Source of the DNA: Zobellella taiwanensis
GTDB taxonomy: Bacteria; Pseudomonadota; Gammaproteobacteria; Enterobacterales; Aeromonadaceae
Length of the DNA: 64,000 nucleotides
Assembly: GCF_003012795.1 (NCBI RefSeq)
Contig: NZ_PXYH01000016.1
Span: 29,429 to 93,428 of the forward strand
Direction: 5' to 3'
Shown here: positions 1 through 10,442 of the stretch, piece by piece
How the letters are laid out: each line of letters begins with the position of its first letter
Numbering within the stretch: the first letter of the stretch is position 1
Translations under genes and position numbers: made by a program
The notes under the pieces: generated by a model
Seen by the model: only the letters and a program-made list of their open reading frames with translations
The model's database searches: none
What the model was told of the DNA's origin: nothing

Positions 1-242
1 ACATCAAGGACTACGAGCTGGATTATCTCAAGTTGCACCCCAGCCTGGTGCGGGACATAGAGCGCAAACCGGTCAATCAGATGGCGGTGCGCAGCCTGGT
101 GGGCAACTGCATCGGCGGCCATACCCGGGTGATAGCGGTAGGGGTGGAAACGGAAGCCGAGTGGGAGTGCCTGCGCCAGTTGGGCGTATATGGCGGCCAG
201 GGATACTACTTTGGCCGTCCCGAGCGGTTCGGGTTGCTATAA
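1..242 (+). CDS. csrD: CsrD-like EAL-domain protein, C-terminal fragment
   Basis: Only the last 79 or so codons are in the window; the reading frame enters at base 3 and ends at TAA 240-242. The visible peptide carries the end of an EAL phosphodiesterase fold: the VIAVGVETE segment followed by LGVYGGQGYYFGRP, the usual tail of these domains. In enterobacteria, vibrios and aeromonads a degenerate GGDEF-EAL protein, CsrD (targets the CsrB/C small RNAs for RNase E decay), is encoded just upstream of mreB, and the nearby mreB supports that name. A generic cyclic-di-GMP phosphodiesterase cannot be excluded because the catalytic part lies outside the window. The 3' end overlaps the convergent next gene by 6 bp. 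Confidence 0.7.
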   Translation, partial: IKDYELDYLKLHPSLVRDIERKPVNQMAVRSLVGNCIGGHTRVIAVGVETEAEWECLRQLGVYGGQGYYFGRPERFGLL

Positions 243-1148
243 GCCGCCGCGCGCGCCCTGCAGGCCGCCGGTGTGCACAAACAGCAGGCGGCTGCCGGCG
301 GGATAGCGGCCGGCTTCAATGTCCCGGAACAACCCCAGTATGGCCTTGCCGCTGTACACCGGCTCCAGGGGAACCGACAGCTCGGCGGCCAGTTCGAGGA
401 TGCGCTGCCGGTCTTGGGCCGGGCATTTGGCGTAGCCGCCGCCATGATGCTCCAGCCGCAGTTGCCAGCCCGGATCCAGGGTGGCCGGGGGATACAGTGC
501 CGATACCGTCCGGGCCAGCCAGCCGGCGCCCTTGAGCACGGCATAACCGGTGATCCGGGTGCCGGCCGGCCGCGCCGTGAGCAGTCCCGCCAGGGTGCCG
601 CCGCTGGCCACCGGCAGGATCACCTGATCCACTGCCGGCAACTCCCGCCATAGTTCCGCCACGCCGGGCAGGGCCAGGGCGGTGCTGCCCCCCTCGGGAA
701 TGAGGTAAAAGCCGCTATGGCCGGCGGCCAGGGCCGCCAGCCAGTCCGGATCCTGGCGGCGGCGGTAGTCCTGGCGGCTGACAAAGCGCAGGGCCATGCC
801 CCAGGCGGCGGCATCGCTCAGGGTCGGGTTGGCGGCACTGGCCGGCTCGCCGCGAACGATCCCCACAGTGGGCAGGCCGAGCGCTTGTCCGGCGGCGGCC
901 AGGGCATGCAGGTGATTGGACCAGGCCCCGCCGAAGCTCAGCAGGCCTTGCGCGTGCTCCGTCAGCGCCTGGCGCAGCACATACTTGAGCTTGCGCCACT
1001 TGTTGCCGGAAATGCGCGGGTGCAACAGATCGTCGCGCTTGATCCACAGGCGCAGCCGGTGTCGTTCGAGCAGGGGATGCTGCAGGGACTGCAGGGGCGA
1101 GGGGGAGGCCTGGTCGAACAGGCGCTGCCAGCGTTGAAGTCGGGACAC
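237..1148 (-). CDS. D-cysteine desulfhydrase / ACC deaminase-like PLP enzyme
   Basis: A 303-residue fold-type II PLP enzyme of the 1-aminocyclopropane-1-carboxylate deaminase/D-cysteine desulfhydrase family. The Schiff-base lysine lies in SGNKWRK (Lys50), followed by the conserved SNH (77-79), a glycine-rich phosphate-binding loop VASGGTLAG and a C-terminal YSGKAILGL segment. In bacteria outside plant-associated lineages these proteins mostly degrade D-cysteine to pyruvate, H2S and ammonia; true ACC deaminase activity is less likely but sequence inspection cannot decide. The start is GTG (1146-1148 on the minus strand); no better start precedes the conserved core. The gene is convergent with csrD, whose stop it overlaps, and divergent from mreB. 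Confidence 0.8.
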   Translation of the reverse strand: MSRLQRWQRLFDQASPSPLQSLQHPLLERHRLRLWIKRDDLLHPRISGNKWRKLKYVLRQALTEHAQGLLSFGGAWSNHLHALAAAGQALGLPTVGIVRGEPASAANPTLSDAAAWGMALRFVSRQDYRRRQDPDWLAALAAGHSGFYLIPEGGSTALALPGVAELWRELPAVDQVILPVASGGTLAGLLTARPAGTRITGYAVLKGAGWLARTVSALYPPATLDPGWQLRLEHHGGGYAKCPAQDRQRILELAAELSVPLEPVYSGKAILGLFRDIEAGRYPAGSRLLFVHTGGLQGARGGL

Positions 1149-1244
1149 GGTCGTAAATAAAAAGGCGTTTGCGGCAAGTGTAAGGAACTTATCGGTTTAT
1201 TAAAACTCATAACCGCCGGTGGTGGCTTTGGCCAAGGTTGCGCC

Positions 1245-2361
<1,117 letters not shown>

Positions 2362-2366
2362 TGACA

Positions 2367-2385
2367 AGGCCGGCTTGGCCGGCCT
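2367..2385 (+). terminator. hairpin between mreB and mreC, possible attenuator
   Basis: A perfect 8-bp GC-rich stem (AGGCCGGC, loop TTG, GCCGGCCT) six bases after the mreB stop, followed by GCCTTTGCTG rather than a proper T-tract. It could act as a partial terminator or a 3'-end stabiliser letting mreB exceed mreCD in expression. This role is inferred. Confidence 0.45.
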
Positions 2386-2397
2386 GCCTTTGCTGCC

Positions 2398-3252
2398 ATG
2401 AAACCCATTTTCGGTCGTGGTCCCTCACTGCCCATCCGCCTGACCCTGGCGGTGCTGGCCTGCCTGTTGCTCATGGTGGCGGACAGCCGCTATCACGCCT
2501 TCGCCGGGGCCAAGGTTTACCTTAACTCCCTGGTCAGCCCGTTGCAGTACATGGCCAACAGCCCTCGCATCCTGCTCGATTCCGCTTCCACCCAACTGAT
2601 GTCGCGCCAGTCGCTGCTGGCCCAGTCGGAGCGGCTGGAACGGGAATTGTTCCTGCTGCGCGACGATCTGCTGCGCCTGCGCCATCTGGAGCAGGAAAAC
2701 CAGCGGCTGCGGGATCTGCTCGGCTCGCCGGTGCATTACGATACCCGCCGCATGGTGGCGGAAATCATGGCGGTGGATACGGATCCCTTTTCCCACCAGG
2801 TGGTGATCGACAAGGGCAGCCTGCAGGGGGTGTTCGAAGGCCAGCCGGTGCTCAATGAGCAGGGGGTGGTCGGCCAGATCACGTCTGTGGGCAAGACCAC
2901 CAGCCGGGTGCTGCTGATCACCGACACCAGCCATGGCATACCGGTGCGGGTGGCGCGCAACGATATCCGGGCCATCGCCAGCGGCAGCGGCCAGCTGGAC
3001 CGCCTGGTGCTGCACAATATCACCCGCAATACCGACATTCAGGAGGGGGATGTGCTGCTCAGCTCCGGCCTGGCCGGCCGTTTTCCGGAGGGTTACCCGG
3101 TGGGGCGGGTCAGCCATGTGGGCTATGAGGAAGGCCAGCCCTTTGCCGATATCCGGGTGCAGCCCTTTGCCGCCCTGGACCGGGTGCGCTACCTGCTGCT
3201 GCTGTGGCCCGAGCACAGGCTGATCGATGTCCACGAGGAGCCGGTGCCATGA
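2398..3252 (+). CDS. mreC: rod shape-determining protein MreC
   Basis: A 284-residue bitopic inner-membrane protein of the elongasome. It has a short cytoplasmic N-terminus, one membrane segment (about residues 12-28, LTLAVLACLLLMV), a coiled coil (about 65-105, rich in L/E/R heptads) and the periplasmic beta-barrel MreC domain to the C-terminus. MreC self-associates and activates PBP2-RodA. The ATG at 2398 lies 36 bp after the mreB stop, and the stop overlaps the mreD start in an ATGA arrangement, which implies translational coupling. Confidence 0.97.
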   Translation: MKPIFGRGPSLPIRLTLAVLACLLLMVADSRYHAFAGAKVYLNSLVSPLQYMANSPRILLDSASTQLMSRQSLLAQSERLERELFLLRDDLLRLRHLEQENQRLRDLLGSPVHYDTRRMVAEIMAVDTDPFSHQVVIDKGSLQGVFEGQPVLNEQGVVGQITSVGKTTSRVLLITDTSHGIPVRVARNDIRAIASGSGQLDRLVLHNITRNTDIQEGDVLLSSGLAGRFPEGYPVGRVSHVGYEEGQPFADIRVQPFAALDRVRYLLLLWPEHRLIDVHEEPVP

Positions 3253-3737
3253 GTGCCTTTTCCCTTAAGGGGCGGCTGGTAATCCTGCTCAGCCTGTTGC
3301 TGGCGCTGATCCTGTCGATCCTGCCGCTGCCCGAGCTGATCGCCCCCTTCCGTCCCGACTGGCTGCTGGTCACCCTCATTTACTGGAGCATTGCCCTGCC
3401 GCACCGGGCCAACGTCGGCACCGCCTTTGTGGCCGGCCTGATGCTTGATCTGCTGCTGGGCTCGGTGCTGGGGGTGCATGCCCTGGCGCTGGTGATCCCC
3501 GTTTACCTGGCGGCGTCCCAGTTCCAGCGTATGCGCAACTATTCGGTCTGGCAGCAGTCCTTTGTGGTCGGTGCCCTGGCGATGCTCAACAAGCTGGTGA
3601 TCTTCTGGACCGCCTACCTCAACAGCGAAGTCCAGCTCGATTACCACTATTTCTGGTCCATCGTCAGCAGCATGGTGTTCTGGCCCTGGATCTTCCTGCT
3701 GCTGCGCAAGTGCCGCCGCCAGTTTGCCCTGAGCTGA
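3249..3737 (+). CDS. mreD: rod shape-determining protein MreD
   Basis: A 162-residue integral membrane protein, equal in length to E. coli MreD, with about five to six hydrophobic helices and short loops. It partners MreC in the cell-elongation complex. The start at 3249 overlaps the mreC stop by 4 bp (ATGA). An upstream GTG in the same frame (3204) would add 15 non-hydrophobic residues lying inside mreC and is not favoured. Confidence 0.96.
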   Translation: MSAFSLKGRLVILLSLLLALILSILPLPELIAPFRPDWLLVTLIYWSIALPHRANVGTAFVAGLMLDLLLGSVLGVHALALVIPVYLAASQFQRMRNYSVWQQSFVVGALAMLNKLVIFWTAYLNSEVQLDYHYFWSIVSSMVFWPWIFLLLRKCRRQFALS

Positions 3738-3739
3738 GC

Positions 3740-4321
3740 ATGACCCTGGATCCGGTGCTCTATCTCGCCTCCGCCTCGCCTCGCCGCCGGGAACTGCTGG
3801 CCCTGCTGGAGCGCCCTTTCGCACTGGTGCTGCCGGCGGTGGAAGAGTGCCGGGGTCCCGATGAGGCCGCCGCCGACTATGTCCGGCGCCTGGCCCGGGA
3901 CAAGGCGCTGGCCGGTGCCGCCCTGGCGCCCCGGCCGCTGCCGGTACTGGCCGGCGATACCATAGTGGTGGTGGACGGCGATGTGCTGGAAAAACCGCGC
4001 GACCAGGAGCATGGCCTGGCCATGCTGCGCCGTTTGTCCGGCCGCAGCCACCAGGTGATGACCGCCATGGCCCTGGCCTGGAACGGGCGCTGCGAGGGGG
4101 TGCTGGTCACCACAGAGGTGAGTTTCCGCTCGATGACGGCAGCGGAAATGCTCCGCTACTGGCAAAGCGGAGAGCCGGCGGACAAGGCCGGCGGCTACGG
4201 TATCCAGGGCTTGGGCGGACGTTTTGTGGCGCGTATCGATGGCAGCTACAGCGCCGTGGTCGGCCTGCCGCTGGTGGAAACCGAGGCCCTGCTCGATCGG
4301 GCCGGCCTGGCGCCGCTCTGA
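3740..4321 (+). CDS. yhdE: Maf-family nucleoside triphosphate pyrophosphatase
   Basis: A 193-residue Maf/HAM1-like nucleotide pyrophosphatase, the YhdE paralogue found beside mreD in many gammaproteobacteria. Characterised members hydrolyse dTTP, UTP and modified pyrimidine nucleotides to monophosphates. It opens with [11 protein letters not shown], the Maf signature that binds the triphosphate; further conserved blocks are [13 protein letters not shown] and the KAGGYGIQG segment near the C-terminus. The start at ATG 3740 is 2 bp after mreD, so it belongs to the same operon. An in-frame upstream start at 3710 would lie inside mreD. Confidence 0.93.
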   Translation: MTLDPVLYLASASPRRRELLALLERPFALVLPAVEECRGPDEAAADYVRRLARDKALAGAALAPRPLPVLAGDTIVVVDGDVLEKPRDQEHGLAMLRRLSGRSHQVMTAMALAWNGRCEGVLVTTEVSFRSMTAAEMLRYWQSGEPADKAGGYGIQGLGGRFVARIDGSYSAVVGLPLVETEALLDRAGLAPL

Positions 4322-4388
4322 TCCCGCTCTTGATACCCGCCATTCTGTGGTAGCTTAAGATATTCCTCATCCGACTGGCGGAGCCATC

Positions 4389-5858
4389 ATGTCTGCAGAA
4401 CTGATTATCAATATGACGCCCGCGGAAACCCGGGTGGCGCTGGTGGAGAACGGCATACTGCAGGAAGTGCACGTGGAGCGCCAGGCCAGGCGCGGCATCG
4501 TCGGCAATATCTACAAAGGCAAGGTCAGCCGGGTGCTGCCCGGCATGCAGGCCGCCTTTGTCGATATCGGCGGCGAGCGGGCGGCCTTTTTGCATGCCTC
4601 CGACATAGTGCCCCACACCGAATGCGTGGATACCCGCGAACAGGCCCATTTCCAGGCGGGCAACATCGCCGAGCTGGTGCGCCAGGGCCAGGATATCATG
4701 GTGCAGGTGGTCAAGGATCCGCTCGGCACTAAGGGCGCCCGCCTGACCACCGACATTACCCTGCCGTCCCGCTACCTGGTGTTCATGCCCGGCAGCGCCT
4801 ATGTGGGGGTGTCCCAGCGCATCGACTCGGAGCAGGAGCGGGAGCGGCTCAAGGCATTGGCGGCCGGCTATGTAGACGAGCTGGGCGGCTTTATCATCCG
4901 CACCGCCGCCGAGGGGATCGGCGAGCAGGAGCTGGCCCAGGACGCGGCCTTCCTCAAGCGGCTGTGGCGCAAGATCCTGGAACGGCGGGGCAAGTACAAG
5001 TCCTGCTCCATGCTGTATGAGGATCTGGGGCTGGCGTTTCGCATCGTACGCGATTTTGTCGGCACCGAACTGGACCGGATCCGGGTCGACTCCCGCAGTA
5101 CCTGCGATGCCCTGCGCGCCTTCGTCGATGAGTTTGTGCCCGAGCTGTCGGGCAAAATTGAGTATTACCAGGGGGAATCGCCGATCTTCGATCTTTACGA
5201 CGTGGAGAACGAGATCCAGCGGGCCCTGGACCGCAAGGTGGAGCTCAAGTCCGGCGGCTACCTGATCATCGACCAGACCGAGGCCATGACCACGGTGGAC
5301 ATCAACACCGGCGCCTTCGTCGGCCACCGCAACCTGGAAGAGACCATCTTCAACACCAATATCGAGGCCACCCAGGCCATCGCGCGTCAGCTGCGGCTGC
5401 GCAACCTGGGCGGCATCATCATCATCGACTTTATCGACATGTACGACGAGGATCACAAGCGCCGGGTGCTGCACAGCCTGGAGCTGGCCCTGAGCAAGGA
5501 CAGGGCCAAGACCAACGTCAACGGCTTTTCCCAGCTCGGCCTGGTGGAGATGACCCGCAAGCGCACCCGGGAAAGCCTGGAGCATGTGCTGTGCGGCGAG
5601 TGCCCCGAGTGCCGGGGGCGCGGGCGGGTGAAGACGGTGGAGACGGTGAGCTACGAGATACTGCGCGAGATAACGAGGGTCAACAAGGCTTATGACGCCG
5701 ACAAGTTCGTGGTCTATGCCTCCAGCGCCGTGGCCAGCGCCCTGCAGGAGGACGAAACCCATATGCTGGCGGAACTGGAGGTGTTTATCGGCAAGCAGGT
5801 CAAGGTGAGCAGCGAGCCCCTTTACAACCAGGAACAGTTCGACGTGGTGATGATGTAG
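4389..5858 (+). CDS. rng: ribonuclease G
   Basis: A 489-residue RNase E/G-family endoribonuclease, identical in length to E. coli RNase G, which matures the 5' end of 16S rRNA and decays some mRNAs. It has an N-terminal S1 RNA-binding region (about 35-120), the DNase I-like catalytic domain with the metal-binding aspartates in DINTG and DFIDM, and the zinc-link cysteines CPECRGRG near residue 405. The start at ATG 4389 gives the canonical MSAELIINMTP terminus. The TAG stop overlaps the following GTG start by one base. Confidence 0.97.
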   Translation: MSAELIINMTPAETRVALVENGILQEVHVERQARRGIVGNIYKGKVSRVLPGMQAAFVDIGGERAAFLHASDIVPHTECVDTREQAHFQAGNIAELVRQGQDIMVQVVKDPLGTKGARLTTDITLPSRYLVFMPGSAYVGVSQRIDSEQERERLKALAAGYVDELGGFIIRTAAEGIGEQELAQDAAFLKRLWRKILERRGKYKSCSMLYEDLGLAFRIVRDFVGTELDRIRVDSRSTCDALRAFVDEFVPELSGKIEYYQGESPIFDLYDVENEIQRALDRKVELKSGGYLIIDQTEAMTTVDINTGAFVGHRNLEETIFNTNIEATQAIARQLRLRNLGGIIIIDFIDMYDEDHKRRVLHSLELALSKDRAKTNVNGFSQLGLVEMTRKRTRESLEHVLCGECPECRGRGRVKTVETVSYEILREITRVNKAYDADKFVVYASSAVASALQEDETHMLAELEVFIGKQVKVSSEPLYNQEQFDVVMM

Positions 5859-8800
5859 TGATCAGGCGGGGGCTTAGCTGGGCCTGGTTCGGCCTGGCCG
5901 GAATTGCCGTGGTGCTGGCCCTGCTGGTGACCCTGCTGCGCTGGGGCGCGCCGGTGCTGGCCAACTGGCCCCAATACTGGCTCGACCGGGTGTTGAGTGA
6001 GCACAGCCTGACCCTGGAGGTGGGCCGGCTGGGGTTGTCCTGGCAGGATTACGGCCCCGTGCTGGTGCTGGAGGGGCTCAGCCTGCACCGCCCCCGGCAG
6101 CCGGCGCTTACGCTTGAACGCGCCCTGGTCGATGTCCATCTTTGGCAAAGCCTGCGCCAGTGGCGGCCCGTGCTCAACGAGGTGGTACTGGATGGCCTGC
6201 GTCTGCCCCAGGCCCCTGCCGGCGGCGGGGCTGAGGGCGGTGCCGATCTGGCCGCGCTGCGCACCCTGGCCCTGGAGGGCATGGCCCGTTTTGAGCTGCG
6301 TGACGCCCGCTTTGTGCTTTCCGGTCCCGGCCGGGAATTGCTTGAACTGCACCTGCCGACCCTGAGCTGGCGCAATGGCGAGGGCCTGCACCAGGGGGAG
6401 GGGCGCATCGGCTTTGGTCCCGATCCCGCTCAGCAGTTTCTGTTTCGCGGACGGCTCGAGGGTGATCCGGAGCGGCTGGACGGCGGCATCTACCTGCAGG
6501 CCGACGGCGTCGATGCCGGCGCCGTGCTGGCCGGCATCCGGCCCGAGGACGACGCCGTGTCGGCCCGGCTGGCATTTGAGTTGTGGCTGGAATGGCGCCA
6601 GGGCGAACTGGCCGCGGGCCTGCTGACCCTGGGGCGCAACCGGCTTGGCTGGGGCGACGGTCATGAGGTGGCCATCGATGGCGGCCGGGTGCAATGGCAG
6701 CCGACCGGCGAGGGCTGGCAACTGGCGAGCCGGGACATCGGCATCAGCGTGGACGGCGAGTCCTGGCCGAGCTGGCATTTCCAGCTGGACAGCGACGCCG
6801 AACGGCTGCGGGGCTACCTGGATCGGATGAGCTTTACCGATCTGGCCCTGCTGGCCCAGTGGGGCGAGGATTACTGGCCGCGTGCGGCGCGCCAGCTGGC
6901 GGGTATTGCTCCCCGCGGCCAACTCACCGGGATCTGGCTGTCGGCCCGGCCTGACGGCCGGGACTGGCGGGTCGGCGGCGCTCTGGAGCAGGTCAGCACC
7001 CGGGCCTTTGGCTGGGTGCCTCAGACCGCCGGGCTGTCGGGCTCCTTCGCCCTGTCCGCCGACCAGGGCCGGCTGGCTCTGGCCCAGCGGCAGGCGGCAG
7101 ACTGGCATTATCAGGATGCCTTCCGCCAGTCCTGGCCGATGCGCCGGCTGGATACCGAGCTGCACTGGCAGCGCCGGCCCGGCGGCTGGCGGCTGTGGAG
7201 CGACCGGCTCGGGGTCGATACTGCCGATCTGGATCTGCAGGGCTGGTTCAACCTGGAGCTGGACGCCGACCGTGCGCCCCTGCTCAGCGCCTCGGCGACA
7301 GTGGACTTGCACCGGGCCGAGCGGGCGTTTGCCTATTTCCCCGAACCGCTGATGGGTACGGCGCTGGTGGACTATCTGCAGGGCGCCATCCGCGCCGGCC
7401 GGGCGGAGCAGGCCCAGGTGCTCTGGTACGGCTCCCTCGACCGTTTTCCCTATGCCGACGGCAGCGGCCTGTTCCAGGCCCGAGTGCCCCTGCGCGAAGC
7501 CGAATTTCAATTCAATCCCCACTGGCAACCCCTTACCGGACTCAGCCTGGACCTGCTGTTTGAAAATAACGGTCTGTTCATGTCCGGTCCTGCCGGCCGC
7601 CTGGGCGAGGTGGATGCCAGCGCCATTACGGCCCGTATCGCGCCCCTCGCGCCGGCGGCCCGGCTGGAGCTGAACGCCGACATCCGGGGCGAGGGCGATG
7701 CGGTGACCGCCTATCTGCAGCAGTCGGCCCTGGCCGACTCCCTGGGGCGAACCCTGGAGCAAATCCAGGTCAGCGGCCCCCTGGCTGGCCGGCTGGCACT
7801 GGGTATACCGCTGCGGGGCGGCGAGGTGGACGTGGCGGGCGAGGTGGACTTCGCCCAGAACAGGGTACGGATCCGGCCTCTTGATTTGCCGCTGACCGAG
7901 GTATCGGGGCGGTTGCTGTTCGACCACCGGCAGACCCGGTTCGAAGGGCTGAGTGCCCGTTGGCTGGGCCAGCCCCTGACGCTGGATTACCTGGGCCGGG
8001 CCGGCGACGACGGCTATCGGGTGGGGCTGGATATGCAGGGTCGGCTGCGGGCCGACGTCCTGGCCGGGAGCCGGTTGCCGGTGAGCGGCGAGACCGACTG
8101 GCGCGGGCGGTTGCAACTGGATCTGACGGCGGCGGGCGTGAGCTATGAATTCGAGGCCGACTCCGGCCTGACGGGCTGGCACAGCCGGTTGCCAGCGCCC
8201 CTGGCCAAGGCGGCGGAGGCGCGCCTGCCGCTGGCGGTGCGGCTGTCGGGGGACGACGAGCGGGCAACCCTGGCGTTCAGCCTGGCGCCGGATATCGAGG
8301 CCAGCGCCCGGCTCGGGTTCGGCCCTGGCGGTGCCCGGATAGAGCGGCTTTGGGTGACGGGGGGCGATGCCCGGGTGCCGGCGGTACGGGCGCCGCTCGA
8401 TGTGGCGTTGCGCGTGCCCGAGCTGGCGCTGGACGACTGGCTGGCGTTACTGGCCGGGTCGGGCTTGGCTGCCCTTGATACCGCCCCCGGCCCGGCGCTG
8501 AGCTGGCCCGAACAATACCGCGTCGAGGTTAGTGCGCAGCGGGCCCGCCTCCGGCAGCAGCCGCTCGATCAATTGCGGCTCGAACTGGTGCCGGCCGAGG
8601 CCGGTCGGTACCGGCTGGATATTGATGCCGAGCAGGCGCGGGGTGAACTGGAGTGGGGCGGCGAGGCGCCGGTCGAGGCGGTATTCAGCCGTTTGTGGCT
8701 GGATCCCGAGCCGGGTGATGGCGATGCCGGAACCGCGGTCCGTCCGGACCCTGGCCGGCTGCCAGCCCTGCAGTTTCGTTGCGAGGATTGCCGCTGGCGC

Positions 8801-9598
8801 GAGCTGGCGCTGGGTGGTGCCGGTTTCCGGCTTGACCCGGTCGAGGGACAAAACGGGGTCCGCCTGAGCGAACTCTGGCTTGACGGCCCGCTCTTGCAGG
8901 GGACGGCCCAGGGCCAATGGCTGCAGCACGACGGCGGTGACATTACCCGGCTGCAGTGGCAGGGGGGCACCCACTCCCTGCAGGGATTGTGGCAGGGCTT
9001 GGGCCAGGCTTCGCCCTTCAGTGACACCCAGGCACTGCTGCAGGGTGAGTTAGGCTGGCAGGATCTGCCCTGGCGGCCCCGGCCAGACAGCCTGCAGGGG
9101 CGGGTGGAGGCAGAGACCGGCGCCGGTGTGCTGACTGAGCTGGATGACAGGGGCGCGGGCCTGCTGTCGGCGCTGAGCGTGGATTCGGTGCTGCGCCGCT
9201 TGCGGCTGGATTTTCGCGATGTCTTTGAAAAAGGATTCTACTTCGATCGGATCCGTGCCAGCGGCGACTTCGAGCACGGCGTGCTGCACAACGAGGACTT
9301 CCTGCTGGAAGGCGCCGCGGGGGATCTGCGTGGCGAGGGCCGGATAGACCTGGTGGCGGAGCAACTCGATTACCGTTTCGACTTCACTCCCCACCTCACC
9401 GGCAACCTGCCGGTCCTGGCGGCCTTTGCCGTGACCCCGGTTACCGGTCTTTATGTGCTGGCCCTGTCCAAGGTGCTGGGACCTGTGGTAGATGTATTCA
9501 CACGTATCCGTTACCGGGTGAGCGGCCCCCTGGACCAGCCCGAGGTGAACGAGCTTGGGCGAGACAGGGAGCGCCTGCGCCTGGCGAATGAGCAATAA
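5858..9598 (+). CDS. yhdP: AsmA-like inter-membrane lipid transport protein YhdP
   Basis: A 1246-residue protein close to the E. coli YhdP length (1266). It has one N-terminal membrane anchor (about 10-32) followed by a very long periplasmic region with repeating beta-rich AsmA/DUF3971-type segments and a C-terminal AsmA-like tail. YhdP, TamB and YdbH are redundant bridge proteins that carry phospholipid from inner to outer membrane. The start is GTG at 5858, overlapping the rng stop (TAGTG). The rng-yhdP-amidase-tldD order is conserved in this group. The whole gene is unusually GC-rich and therefore throws long antisense open frames. Confidence 0.92.
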   Translation: MIRRGLSWAWFGLAGIAVVLALLVTLLRWGAPVLANWPQYWLDRVLSEHSLTLEVGRLGLSWQDYGPVLVLEGLSLHRPRQPALTLERALVDVHLWQSLRQWRPVLNEVVLDGLRLPQAPAGGGAEGGADLAALRTLALEGMARFELRDARFVLSGPGRELLELHLPTLSWRNGEGLHQGEGRIGFGPDPAQQFLFRGRLEGDPERLDGGIYLQADGVDAGAVLAGIRPEDDAVSARLAFELWLEWRQGELAAGLLTLGRNRLGWGDGHEVAIDGGRVQWQPTGEGWQLASRDIGISVDGESWPSWHFQLDSDAERLRGYLDRMSFTDLALLAQWGEDYWPRAARQLAGIAPRGQLTGIWLSARPDGRDWRVGGALEQVSTRAFGWVPQTAGLSGSFALSADQGRLALAQRQAADWHYQDAFRQSWPMRRLDTELHWQRRPGGWRLWSDRLGVDTADLDLQGWFNLELDADRAPLLSASATVDLHRAERAFAYFPEPLMGTALVDYLQGAIRAGRAEQAQVLWYGSLDRFPYADGSGLFQARVPLREAEFQFNPHWQPLTGLSLDLLFENNGLFMSGPAGRLGEVDASAITARIAPLAPAARLELNADIRGEGDAVTAYLQQSALADSLGRTLEQIQVSGPLAGRLALGIPLRGGEVDVAGEVDFAQNRVRIRPLDLPLTEVSGRLLFDHRQTRFEGLSARWLGQPLTLDYLGRAGDDGYRVGLDMQGRLRADVLAGSRLPVSGETDWRGRLQLDLTAAGVSYEFEADSGLTGWHSRLPAPLAKAAEARLPLAVRLSGDDERATLAFSLAPDIEASARLGFGPGGARIERLWVTGGDARVPAVRAPLDVALRVPELALDDWLALLAGSGLAALDTAPGPALSWPEQYRVEVSAQRARLRQQPLDQLRLELVPAEAGRYRLDIDAEQARGELEWGGEAPVEAVFSRLWLDPEPGDGDAGTAVRPDPGRLPALQFRCEDCRWRELALGGAGFRLDPVEGQNGVRLSELWLDGPLLQGTAQGQWLQHDGGDITRLQWQGGTHSLQGLWQGLGQASPFSDTQALLQGELGWQDLPWRPRPDSLQGRVEAETGAGVLTELDDRGAGLLSALSVDSVLRRLRLDFRDVFEKGFYFDRIRASGDFEHGVLHNEDFLLEGAAGDLRGEGRIDLVAEQLDYRFDFTPHLTGNLPVLAAFAVTPVTGLYVLALSKVLGPVVDVFTRIRYRVSGPLDQPEVNELGRDRERLRLANEQ

Positions 9599-9608
9599 GG
9601 AGCAAGCC

Positions 9609-10442
9609 ATGGAACTGGTGGCGATTCAACTCAATGGCGCGGCCGACTGGCCGGTCAACAAGGAAAAACTGGCGGGCTTGCTGGAACAGTTGCCGGTTGG
9701 CCGGCCGCTGCTGGTACAGCTGCCGGAAAACGCCGTGGTATTCGGCAACCGGGACGCGGTCCGGCGTTGGGCGGAGCCCCTGGGATCGGGCCCGGTGCAG
9801 GACACCCTGTCCGGCTGGGCGCGGGAGTTCGGTATCTGGCTGGTGGTGGGCTCCATGCCGACCCTGATCGACGGCAGCGAACGATGGCACTCCACCTGCC
9901 TGGTGTACGATGACCAGGGCCGGCAGGTGGCCCATTATCACAAGCTGCACCTGTTCGATGTGGACGTGGCCGACGGTCACGGCCGCTACCGGGAGTCCGA
10001 CAGCTATGCACCTGGCAATGATCTTTGCGTGGTCGACAGTCCCTTCGGGCGCCTGGGGCTGTCCATCTGTTATGATCTGCGTTTTCCCGAATTGTACCGG
10101 GCGCTGCGCGAGCGGGGCGCCGATATCCTGATGGTGCCTTCGGCTTTTACCCGGGTCACCGGCCAGGCGCACTGGCTGCCGCTGTTGCAGGCCAGGGCCA
10201 TAGAGAACCAGTGCTATGTGCTGGCGGCGGCCCAGTTTGGCGAACACGCCGGGGGACGCCAGACCTGGGGGCACTCGATTATTCTGGACCCCTGGGGCGA
10301 GATTTGTGCCTGCCTGCCCAGGGGCGAGGGCCTGATCCTGGCCTCCCTCGACCGACAGCGCCTCGACAGCCTGCGCCGGCAAATGCCGGTGGCCCAACAT
10401 GCCCGCCTGCGAGCGGTGTGGAGAGACAATAATGAGTATTGA
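9609..10442 (+). CDS. nitrilase-family amidohydrolase (probable deaminated glutathione amidase)
   Basis: A 277-residue nitrilase-superfamily enzyme with the complete Glu-Lys-Cys triad: Glu40 (LPEN), Lys112 (HKLHLFDV) and Cys154 ([12 protein letters not shown]). The HLFDVDV and YDLRFPELY wording is typical of the Nit1/YbeM branch, which hydrolyses deaminated glutathione made by transaminase side reactions; omega-amidase is the main alternative. The start at ATG 9609 follows an AAGGAGC ribosome-binding site 10 bp after yhdP. The 3' end overlaps tldD by 11 bp. Confidence 0.85.
   Translation: MELVAIQLNGAADWPVNKEKLAGLLEQLPVGRPLLVQLPENAVVFGNRDAVRRWAEPLGSGPVQDTLSGWAREFGIWLVVGSMPTLIDGSERWHSTCLVYDDQGRQVAHYHKLHLFDVDVADGHGRYRESDSYAPGNDLCVVDSPFGRLGLSICYDLRFPELYRALRERGADILMVPSAFTRVTGQAHWLPLLQARAIENQCYVLAAAQFGEHAGGRQTWGHSIILDPWGEICACLPRGEGLILASLDRQRLDSLRRQMPVAQHARLRAVWRDNNEY

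Noticed and set aside
5822..8182. 786-codon open frame antisense to yhdP
   Set aside because: Alanine/glutamine/proline-rich translation without domains. yhdP is clearly coding in its own frame with an N-terminal anchor and conserved operon position.
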